Shown here: positions 1 through 5,627 of the stretch, one piece after another
Layout of the letters: the number at the start of each line of letters is the position of its first letter
How positions within the stretch are numbered: the first letter of the stretch is position 1
Position numbers and translations under genes: made by a program
The notes under the pieces: generated by a model
What the model saw: the letters and a program-made list of their open reading frames with translations, nothing else
What the model was told of the DNA's origin: nothing
The model's database searches: none
DNA from: an uncultured Bacteroidota bacterium
GTDB taxonomy: Bacteria > Bacteroidota > Bacteroidia > 2-12-FULL-35-15
NCBI GenBank assembly: GCA_903881065.1
Contig: CAIRRW010000397.1
Location: 1 to 5,854, forward strand
Direction of reading: 5' to 3'
Length of the DNA stretch: 5,854 nt

Positions 1-2275
1 AGTACGTCATCACAGCCTGTGTCTGTTCAGGATTGTTGGGGTCTTGCTGAAAGGTAATACTATAAGGGTTTTCGTGACCATAAGCATTATAACAGGAGAA
101 ATTCCAGCTTGATTCAAACTTAGCTGTCTTCTTTGCCTGATAAGTAAATCCGATGTCGAGCCTGTTGTAAGCCGGCATTCTATAGCCGTTTCGCTCGGTA
201 TAATAAAATACAACCTGCCCGTTTACCTGATATTTACCACTTGGGAAAGTTACTGCATTGCCTGTATAATATACAAATGCTGCCGAAGCAGTCCATTTTT
301 TACTTATCTCAAAAATACCAACCACAGATATATCGTGAGTAATATCCTGTGTCGCAGGATACCAGTTGTTGCTGTTGATGCCGTTAATTAAACGCTCTGA
401 GCGGGCAAGTGTGTAGCCAATCCAGCCATTAAATCTTCCATACTTTTTCTTCAGGAAAAATTCAAGACCATAAGCTCTTCCACGTCCATATAGCAATTGC
501 GATTCCACATTCGCATTCAAATTTAATTGAGCACCATTGATATAATCAATCTGATTCTGGAAATTAGAATAGTAAACTTCCACAGATGTTTCGAGCATAT
601 TGTTGAGGAAGTTTCTAAAATAACCCAATGAAAACTCATCCGCAATTTCAGGCTTTATATTATTACTTGATGGCACCCACAAATCAGTAGGGTTGCCAGA
701 AGTAGAATTGGAAAGCAGATGAAGGTATTGCACATTTCTTGAATAATTTGCCTTAAAAGAACTCTTGGAATTCAATACATAGTTGGCAGCAGCGCGTGGT
801 TGAAGATTAATATACGTCTTCACAATTTGTGATTTACTATAGTTTGCCGAATCGGTAATGTTGTCGTTGGCATCATACGTATAAAAAGTGCCGGGACCAA
901 ACAGGCTGAAAGAAGTAAGCCGCAAGCCATATTCAAAACTGAATTTGGTGGTGGGCTTCACTTCGTGAGAAACATAAAGTGCATTTTCCAACGCGTATTT
1001 ATTGTTGAGATGTTGTTTGCTGATAGGCGAATTCGTACTGGAAGTAATGACTCCCGGAATAATGCGATGGAAAGTAGAGTTGAGTCCAAACTTAATTTTG
1101 TTTTTAGAATTCAGGAAATATTGAAAGTCTTCTTTAAAAGCGTAGTCTTGAATTCGAGACACTATATCCAAATTGTTAGCACCAAAACTGGTAGTTACTT
1201 TGTAATCGTAATTCGTGAAAATTAAAGATGTATTTGAAAATAGTTTCTCTGTAAACAAATGATTTAATCTTACAGTACCTGTTGCATTACCATAGTTTAG
1301 ACCAAAGCCACCAAAGCCTAAAACATCTTTTCCGAAATAACCGGAAACATAAATTCTGTTTTTATCATTAAGTTTGTAATTTGCTTTTAAATTTAAATCA
1401 TAGAAATAAAGTGAAGAACCTTTGAAAGTTTTATCAAATGTTTTCAATAAAAAATCGGCATACGTTCTGCGTGCAGAAACAAGAAACGAACCTTTGCCTT
1501 TCTTTATAGGTCCTTCAAAATTCAGTCGCGAAGCAATTAAACCTATTCCTCCGCTTACACTGTATTTCTGGTCGTTCCCGTCTCTCATTTTTATATCAAG
1601 CACTGATGTTAGTCTCCCGCCAAACTCAGCAGGCTGCGTACCTTTATAAAGAGTAACATCTTTTATAGCATCTGAATTAAACACCGAAAAGAAACCCAAT
1701 AAATGCGAAGCATTGTAAACCGTAGCTTCATCCAGCAACACCAGATTTTGTGAAGCAGTGCCTCCCCGCACATATATACCGCTGCTTCCGTCACCTACTG
1801 ATTTTACACCCGGCAACAGTTGAAGAGTCTTTAATATATCCTGTTCGCCCATAAATACCGGGATTGCCTTTATTTGCTGCACATCCAGCTTCTGCACACC
1901 CATTTGAGTGTTGGTAATGTTTTCATCTTTCTTTTCATCAGTAACAACAATTTCATTAAGCTGATTTACTTTTTCTGATAAAACAAAATCCCGTTTAACA
2001 TTTTGTTTCAACACAATAGTATCTGTTTTTAATTCGTAACCTATGTATTGTGCCACCACCGTGTAAGTGCCTTCGGGAATGGTAACTGAATAATATCCAT
2101 ACGCATTTGTATTGATTCCTGTGGCAGGAATTTCTTTTATGATAACAGTTGCGCCAATAAGTTCTTCACCCGTTTTCGCATCTTTTACATATCCGCTGAT
2201 AGTAAACTTGTTAGTTTGAGCAACCAGATTGATTGTAATTGCAAGTGCTAATAATACTGAGATTAATTTCTTCAT
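1..2275 (-). CDS. TonB-dependent outer-membrane receptor with carboxypeptidase-regulatory-like N-terminal domain (C-terminus off window)
   Basis: The minus frame is open from an ATG at 2275 to the window edge, 758 residues without a stop. Residues 1-20 form a signal peptide (MKKLISVLLA..., cleavage probably after LVAQ). Residues 25-100 look like a carboxypeptidase-D-regulatory-like beta domain (ISGYVKDAKTGEELIGATV, GYYSVTIPEGTYTV). A TonB-box-like NEIVVT lies at 107-112. The plug spans about 125-235, with LPGV, IYVRGG, LLDEATVYN and PAEFGGRLTSVLDI. The rest is beta-barrel with alternating aromatic strands. Such receptors are usually a little under 800 residues, so probably only the last strand or so is missing. 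The family imports or binds ligands at the outer membrane, energised by TonB-ExbBD; the substrate cannot be read from sequence. Receptors of this layout often, from memory, precede a DUF4249 lipoprotein gene, which would lie off the left edge. The start is preceded by A/T-rich sequence and no clear Shine-Dalgarno, as is normal in Bacteroidota. Confidence 0.95.
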   Translation of the reverse strand, partial: MKKLISVLLALAITINLVAQTNKFTISGYVKDAKTGEELIGATVIIKEIPATGINTNAYGYYSVTIPEGTYTVVAQYIGYELKTDTIVLKQNVKRDFVLSEKVNQLNEIVVTDEKKDENITNTQMGVQKLDVQQIKAIPVFMGEQDILKTLQLLPGVKSVGDGSSGIYVRGGTASQNLVLLDEATVYNASHLLGFFSVFNSDAIKDVTLYKGTQPAEFGGRLTSVLDIKMRDGNDQKYSVSGGIGLIASRLNFEGPIKKGKGSFLVSARRTYADFLLKTFDKTFKGSSLYFYDLNLKANYKLNDKNRIYVSGYFGKDVLGFGGFGLNYGNATGTVRLNHLFTEKLFSNTSLIFTNYDYKVTTSFGANNLDIVSRIQDYAFKEDFQYFLNSKNKIKFGLNSTFHRIIPGVITSSTNSPISKQHLNNKYALENALYVSHEVKPTTKFSFEYGLRLTSFSLFGPGTFYTYDANDNITDSANYSKSQIVKTYINLQPRAAANYVLNSKSSFKANYSRNVQYLHLLSNSTSGNPTDLWVPSSNNIKPEIADEFSLGYFRNFLNNMLETSVEVYYSNFQNQIDYINGAQLNLNANVESQLLYGRGRAYGLEFFLKKKYGRFNGWIGYTLARSERLINGINSNNWYPATQDITHDISVVGIFEISKKWTASAAFVYYTGNAVTFPSGKYQVNGQVVFYYTERNGYRMPAYNRLDIGFTYQAKKTAKFESSWNFSCYNAYGHENPYSITFQQDPNNPEQTQAVMTY

Positions 2276-2307
2276 ATTTAATTTATATTTCGTTTATCAC
2301 TTCCTGC

Positions 2308-2328
2308 CCCCTCTCTTTTGGAGAGGGG
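2308..2328. repeat. GC-rich intergenic hairpin between the TPR and receptor genes
   Basis: An 8-bp perfect stem (CCCCTCTC at 2308-2315 pairing with GAGAGGGG at 2321-2328) closes a 5-base loop. It sits in a purine-rich flank that continues as GGGGTGAGG on the plus strand, up to the stop codon of the TPR gene. It is far more GC-rich than its surroundings. From memory, similar CCCCTCTC/GAGAGGGG elements are scattered in intergenic spacers of many Bacteroidota, so this is probably one copy of a dispersed repeat. In leftward mRNA it would fold between the two genes, but no U-tract follows it, so it is not a standard terminator. It could instead stabilise the upstream message or reduce read-through into the receptor. 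Confidence 0.6.
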
Positions 2329-2345
2329 ATTAAGGGGTGAGGCTT

Positions 2346-4295
2346 TCATTTATAACAATATCTTTTTATAACATTATATGCTTCCGTTATTCCGAGTTCA
2401 CCGGCTTTGCTGATGTCTTTGCAGGCATTATCAATATCGTTGAGAAAAATTAATAATAAACCTCTGTTGAAATAAGCATCGGAAAGTGTAGGATCAATTT
2501 CAATTGCTTTTGAAAAATCCTTTACCGCACCTTTGTAATCGCCAATTAATATTTTAGTGTTTGCATTATTGAACCACGCATAAGTGAAGCTGGAGTCTAA
2601 TTGCAGCGTTTTATTATAATCGTTGATTATCATTTCATACGTATGCGTATTCTGAACTTGTTTCTTATTTGATTTACTATTCTTATTATCTATTAATGTA
2701 GGTTCATCAAAAGTATGCATCAGTTCAAGCAGTTTAAATCGTGTGTTGGCGCGGCTAAACCAAGCCATCGGATTTGCCGGATTCAATTTAATCGCCTTAT
2801 CATAATCTGCAAATGATTCATTATAATTCTTTATCGAACTGTATAAAATTGCCCTGTCCAGATAATCAGAAGCATCATTTGGATTTTTATCAATCGCCAA
2901 GCCAAGCTGTTTTATTTCCTCCTTCACCTTATTTACATCCACCGTATCTTTATTATTTACAAGACTGATAACATTGTTTTCATACTGTTTTTTATCCCCT
3001 GTTTTATATATCCTGAAGTTTTTGGGCACAGGCAGCAATGTGATGGAGAACACAGGTTGCAGCTGAATATCAGCCAAGGTATTTTGCGATTTTTGGTTCG
3101 CATCATCTTTCTGAGCATTAGGAATATTCTGTGTCATCAATTTCATCAACTGCACTCCTTTCGTAAATTTCACACTATCGTTCAGCGAATAATTTTTCTG
3201 TTTTATTTCCAATGCTTTTTTATAATCTTCTGTAGAACCTTTCACATTATTCAAATCTTTTTTCACCAGTGAACGATTATAATACGCATCAGCAAAATCA
3301 GGAAACAATTCAATCACTTTATCATAATCTTTCAATGCACCTTTCAAATCTTTATTGTCCGATTCAACTATTGCACGATTAAAATAAGCCAGTATATTCT
3401 GCGGGTTTAATTCAATCACTTTATCATAATCACGAAGCGATTCTTTGTACTTTTTTTCATTTCCATAAATAATGGCACGGTTAAAATAAGCAGAAACATA
3501 ACCAGGTGATAAACGTATAACATTGTTTAAATCTGCCAAAGCTGCATCCTTATTTGCCCCATCCAAATAAATTAATGAACGATTATACAAAGCATCAATA
3601 TTAACCGAATCATATTTTAAAACTGCATTGAAATCAAGCATTGCCGAATCCTTTTTTGAAAGCTCCGACAAGGCAACACCACGCTGAATTAATGCAAAAG
3701 TATTTCTCGGATACTTGCTTATTACCTTATTAAAATCCACAATTGCATTGCTATACGAAGTTAATCCCGCTTTAGCAGCACCTCGGATTACATAGAGGTT
3801 TTCATTTTTATATCTCAATCGTTCGGCATGATTACAATCATCAATGGCGGCTTCAAACTGATTAATGGTAAGCAGTGTAACCGCCCGGTCAAAATAAATA
3901 TTTGCATCCGTCGAATCCAAACCAATAGCAACAGCATAATCCTCAAAAGCACCTTTATAATTCAGCTGTCGATCCCTTGCCACAGCTCGTTCGGTAAACA
4001 CATCCGAATGTTTCGCATAAATAGAAATCGCTTTCGAATAATCCAATTCCGCACCCGCATAGTCTTCCAGCGCACCTTTCGCTATTCCTCTGTAAAAAAA
4101 AGCATAGTAAGAGTCAGGCTGGCGCTGTAATTCGAGGTTCAAATAATCAATTGCCTTTGTATAATGTCCTCTTGCCAATTCGTATCTTCCCATTTCCAGA
4201 TTGGTTACCCGTTGCTGTGCAAATGAGCAGGAAACATAAAAGAAAGAAAGGAAACAGAACAGAAATAATTTATTTTTACCCACTCTTATTATCAT
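2346..4295 (-). CDS. Exported tetratricopeptide-repeat (TPR) protein, about 13 repeats in two blocks
   Basis: This 649-residue protein starts with a signal peptide (residues 1 to about 27; hydrophobic FLFCFLSFFYVSC, then SFAQQ). The YVSC could be a poor lipobox, but cleavage after SFAQ fits better. About ten 34-residue TPR units run from 31 to 369, with typical signatures such as AYFNRAI and LKDYDKVIELFPDFADAYYNRS. A non-TPR linker at about 370-455 is rich in Q, N and D and contains a hydrophobic stretch (QPVFSITLLPVPKNF). Three or four more TPRs follow at 456-637, one interrupted by a polar insert (about 524-552). TPR solenoids bind proteins or peptides; with the signal peptide this suggests a periplasmic or outer-membrane scaffold, not an enzyme. 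The receptor gene follows after 70 bp on the same strand, so co-transcription is possible. Units 8 and 9 share an identical 23-base stretch (3307-3329 and 3409-3431), a sign of recent unit duplication. Partner unknown. Confidence 0.93.
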   Translation of the reverse strand: MIIRVGKNKLFLFCFLSFFYVSCSFAQQRVTNLEMGRYELARGHYTKAIDYLNLELQRQPDSYYAFFYRGIAKGALEDYAGAELDYSKAISIYAKHSDVFTERAVARDRQLNYKGAFEDYAVAIGLDSTDANIYFDRAVTLLTINQFEAAIDDCNHAERLRYKNENLYVIRGAAKAGLTSYSNAIVDFNKVISKYPRNTFALIQRGVALSELSKKDSAMLDFNAVLKYDSVNIDALYNRSLIYLDGANKDAALADLNNVIRLSPGYVSAYFNRAIIYGNEKKYKESLRDYDKVIELNPQNILAYFNRAIVESDNKDLKGALKDYDKVIELFPDFADAYYNRSLVKKDLNNVKGSTEDYKKALEIKQKNYSLNDSVKFTKGVQLMKLMTQNIPNAQKDDANQKSQNTLADIQLQPVFSITLLPVPKNFRIYKTGDKKQYENNVISLVNNKDTVDVNKVKEEIKQLGLAIDKNPNDASDYLDRAILYSSIKNYNESFADYDKAIKLNPANPMAWFSRANTRFKLLELMHTFDEPTLIDNKNSKSNKKQVQNTHTYEMIINDYNKTLQLDSSFTYAWFNNANTKILIGDYKGAVKDFSKAIEIDPTLSDAYFNRGLLLIFLNDIDNACKDISKAGELGITEAYNVIKRYCYK

Positions 4296-4321
4296 ACAGC
4301 TGAACTGTAAAACTACCTTTT

Positions 4322-4329
4322 TAACTTTG
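4322..4329 (+). promoter_or_regulatory. Possible rightward Bacteroidota -7 element
   Basis: TAACTTTG matches the TAnnTTTG consensus exactly. A CTG at 4300-4302 sits 19 bases upstream, where TTG is expected, one base off. It points into the non-coding spacer, divergent from the TPR gene. An 8-base pattern with four fixed T/G positions arises easily by chance in AT-rich DNA, so confidence is low. Confidence 0.25.
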
Positions 4330-4521
4330 TAAAGGCTTTAAACTTCATCTATTTTTACTTTATTTAACAATAAAAATTTAATTAAAAAGCCATTCAGACG
4401 TGGAGGTTATTTGATTGAGCGAATCTCTTTTCTGCGATTCATCAAGTTCCTATCTGCTTTTGTTCCTATCTTTTGATTCTACGAAAAAGAAGAATAAAAA
4501 GGATTTTCGCGAGAATCAGGT

Positions 4522-4545
4522 GCAGTTGGAAGTGTACTGCTTTTT
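4522..4545 (+). terminator. Weak terminator-like hairpin on the plus strand
   Basis: GCAGT (4522-4526) pairs with ACTGC (4536-4540) around a 9-base loop and is followed directly by TTTTT (4541-4545). The stem is only 5 bp. No rightward gene precedes it, so it matters only if the promoter-like box at 4322 drives a short RNA. Confidence 0.2.
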
Positions 4546-4654
4546 ATAAATATTTAATTATGGTTTGTGTATTGACGGAATGCCACTGAAAAATTGCGAC
4601 GAGCGGAAACGATGGCGGCTGCAAATCAATTATGAAAAAGATTGAATAATATTA

Positions 4655-5074
4655 TTATAACGGGGGCGGCGGCACGGCTACCATCATTACTTTTATGGTA
4701 ACTACTTTTCGGTAGTCGATGGTGATTGTGCCGTACTGGGTAAAATATCTGCGAAAGCTGAATTTTGTTTTCCATATACCTACTTTTAAATTCATCAAGG
4801 GTAGTAGACCCATGGTATTTGTTTTTTCGATTTTAACTTTTTTTACAGGCGGATAATTAGTGATAGCACTTATTCCGCCGAGACCTAATCGCAAGCCGCT
4901 TACTGAATCGAACATTCCACTACTTAATCCTTGATTGCGTTTGCCGATTGTATCTAGTTTTTTGGTAATTGCTCTAAATGAATTTACAAAATCGGGATAT
5001 TTGATATAAAAGTCGTTAATGAAACCGGAGAAGTAGGTTATTTGCTCATCCATAATAGGTTTCTGAATTACCAT
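4655..5074 (-). CDS. Hypothetical protein, 139 residues, Pro-rich C-terminus
   Basis: I do not recognise this protein. It reads MVIQKPIMDEQITYF... and ends in PPPPL. Evidence for a real gene is its length in an AT-rich region, ordinary codon choice resembling the neighbouring genes, and a promoter-like element about 65 bp upstream. It is basic in its second half (KKVKIEKTN, WKTKFSFRRYF) and ends in likely beta strands (GTITIDYRKVVTIKVMMVAV). No transmembrane helix or catalytic motif is visible. There is no Shine-Dalgarno; the ATG at 5074 is taken because it is the first ATG in the frame, and ATG at residue 8 (5053) is an alternative. The frame stays open 42 bases further upstream without a start codon and there encodes LQGCAKTD, a fair lipobox. 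It may therefore be a lipoprotein whose signal peptide has been lost by frameshift, or the match may be chance. Confidence 0.5.
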   Translation of the reverse strand: MVIQKPIMDEQITYFSGFINDFYIKYPDFVNSFRAITKKLDTIGKRNQGLSSGMFDSVSGLRLGLGGISAITNYPPVKKVKIEKTNTMGLLPLMNLKVGIWKTKFSFRRYFTQYGTITIDYRKVVTIKVMMVAVPPPPL

Positions 5075-5102
5075 TATATCGGTTTTGGCACACCCTTGTA
5101 GA

Positions 5103-5119
5103 TAAACCTTGAAGGTTTA
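5103..5119. repeat. Short palindrome in the leader of the 4655-5074 gene
   Basis: TAAACCTT (5103-5110) and AAGGTTTA (5112-5119) are perfect inverted copies around one base. RNA could form a short stem (AAACC/GGTTT) with a 5-base loop, about 30 bases before the ATG at 5074. AAACCTT-type palindromes recur, from memory, in Bacteroidota intergenic DNA, so it may be a small dispersed element or a protein-binding site. Confidence 0.5.
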
Positions 5120-5138
5120 ATAAACTGAAAAAGAGGTG

Positions 5139-5146
5139 CAAAATTA
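5139..5146 (-). promoter_or_regulatory. Bacteroidota -7 promoter element for the gene at 4655-5074
   Basis: On the minus strand TAATTTTG fits TAnnTTTG exactly and continues as CACC, a common context for this element in Bacteroidota. Transcription would start near 5132, giving a leader of about 58 bases that contains the palindrome at 5103-5119. No TTG is found at the expected -33 distance; the nearest TTG lies only 12 bases upstream of the box. Confidence 0.45.
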
Positions 5147-5189
5147 GTATTGAATTGCCAATAGGTTCCTTCATTTGCCAACTTCATCG

Positions 5190-5462
5190 CTTGCAGAAAC
5201 CAGCAATTTGTGTTCAAACGTTAGTTGGTCAGTCCGCGAAGCTTCACAGACGGTCCGCGAAGCTTCGCAGACTGTCTGGGAAGCTTCATTTTTGCTTTGC
5301 GAAGCATTTTAGACGGGCAAAACTGCTTCCCGAAGCAAAAATGAAACGTTTTTGACTGGCTAAGTTGTTACTTTGCCCGGCTATGAAACTACTTTGCCCG
5401 GCAAAGAAGCTACTTAGAGCGGCTACGAAGCGTTTTAATCGCTTCAAGTAACGGTTATGAGG
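5190..5462. repeat. Degenerate 21-bp tandem repeat array, about 13 units
   Basis: Unit boundaries fall every 21 bases without an indel: 5190, 5211, 5232, 5253, 5274, 5295, 5316, 5337, 5358, 5379, 5400, 5421, 5442. The best-kept core is GAAGC (or GAAAC) at unit positions 7-11, with GAA there in 9 of 13 units. Units 5232 and 5253 are nearly identical (GTCCGCGAAGCTTC...). Units 5358 and 5379 share ACTTTGCCC, and units 5379 and 5400 share GGC plus CTACTT. One weaker unit may precede the array (5169-5189). Several units are quasi-palindromes; GCGAAGCTTCGC around 5258-5269 is perfect. Read on the minus strand each unit gives a heptad with Phe at position 5 (SLRSFAD, RLKCFAK, GQSSFIA, ALSSFFA, RLKRFVA), but stops interrupt it in at least three units. 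Every such Phe codon is TTC, which suggests conservation of DNA and not of protein. Confidence 0.72.
5285..5345. repeat. 13-bp inverted repeat within the 21-bp array
   Basis: TTCATTTTTGCTT (5285-5297) is the exact reverse complement of 5333-5345, with 35 bases between. Inside it lie two smaller hairpins: GCTT/AAGC at 5294-5305 and GCTTC/GAAGC at 5325-5336. A transcript or single strand here could fold into a long or branched stem. The arms sit in units 3-4 and 5-6 of the array, so the symmetry cuts across unit boundaries and is not just the unit repeat. Confidence 0.55.
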
Positions 5463-5590
5463 TATTTTCAATATTTTCAAGGGTTCTGGGAGATTTGGCC
5501 GGTGAAAAAAGGCGGATTTGGGAGACAAAAGGAGAAATGAAGGCATGTTTCTGTGAGTTGTACGGGGAATTGTGCGGGAATTTTTTTTCT

Positions 5591-5618
5591 GGGGGAGTAT
5601 GGGGAGGTTGGGGTTGGG
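5591..5618 (+). other. G-quadruplex-type G-run cluster
   Basis: Four plus-strand G runs, 5591-5595 (5 G), 5601-5604 (4), 5610-5613 (4) and 5616-5618 (3), are separated by loops of 5, 5 and 2 bases. This fits the usual G3+N1-7 pattern. It follows an 8-base T run (5581-5588) and lies just downstream of the stop of the leftward gene ending at 5628, on that gene's template strand. Folding is inferred from pattern only. Confidence 0.5.
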
Positions 5619-5627
5619 ATTAAATTT

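Larger units (their letters stand above)
4296..4654. other. Non-coding spacer upstream of the TPR gene
   Basis: No convincing gene was found on either strand in this 359-bp A/T-rich stretch. It holds a 10-base direct repeat, GTTCCTATCT, at 4446-4455 and 4462-4471. It also holds a 12-base AT palindrome, AATAATATTATT, near 4645, just past the stop of the gene at 4655. A plus-strand promoter-like box (4322-4329) and a hairpin with a T-run (4522-4545) are listed separately. The leader of the TPR gene must lie at its left end, but no good minus-strand -7 box was found there; the nearest is TAGTTTTA at 4308-4315, one base off consensus. Confidence 0.6.
5075..5627. other. Non-coding, repeat-rich spacer
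   Basis: About 550 bp hold no gene that I accept. From left to right there are a palindrome (5103-5119), a leftward promoter-like element (5139-5146), a degenerate 21-bp tandem array (about 5190-5462), a perfect 9-bp tandem pair TATTTTCAA at 5463-5480, and a block with extreme G over C bias on the plus strand (5481-5620: 59 G, 10 C by my count) ending in a G-run cluster. Open frames of 66 and 86 codons cross the array on opposite strands. They exist because 21 is divisible by three, and they share no sign of selection as protein. Confidence 0.65.

Noticed and set aside
10..213. Minus-strand open frame of 67 codons near the left edge
   Set aside because: It is out of frame inside the barrel region of the receptor gene.
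965..1649. Plus-strand open frames at 965-1225 and 1422-1649
   Set aside because: They lie opposite the receptor gene, whose minus frame is unbroken and clearly coding.
3057..4130. Plus-strand open frames at 3057-3272 and 3828-4130
   Set aside because: They are antisense to well-formed TPR units; their I/F/R-rich content is the expected complement of those repeats.
4308..4315. TAGTTTTA as a -7 box for the TPR gene
   Set aside because: One base off consensus, only 12 bases before the ATG, and no TTG at the right distance.
4432..4442. GAATC/GATTC inverted repeat near 4420-4442 as a terminator
   Set aside because: Only a 5-bp stem with a 10-base loop and no T-run following.
4585..4645. Short plus-strand frame starting MPLKNCDERKRW, 21 codons
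   Set aside because: Very short, no ribosome-binding or promoter context, and not recognised; could be a relic but nothing supports it.
5155..5355. Plus-strand open frame of 66 codons with SAKLHRR-like heptads
   Set aside because: Same array read on the other strand; it begins in the promoter region of the leftward gene and has no start signal of its own.
5190..5462. CRISPR array
   Set aside because: Units are contiguous with no spacers, the repeat is too degenerate, and no cas gene is present.
5286..5546. Minus-strand open frame of 86 codons with FAGQSSF/IAGQSNN-like heptads
   Set aside because: It is the 21-bp array read in one frame. The frame meets stops as it enters other units (TGA in the units at 5274 and 5232), the Phe codons are all TTC, and the first 40 codons come from unrelated G-biased DNA.
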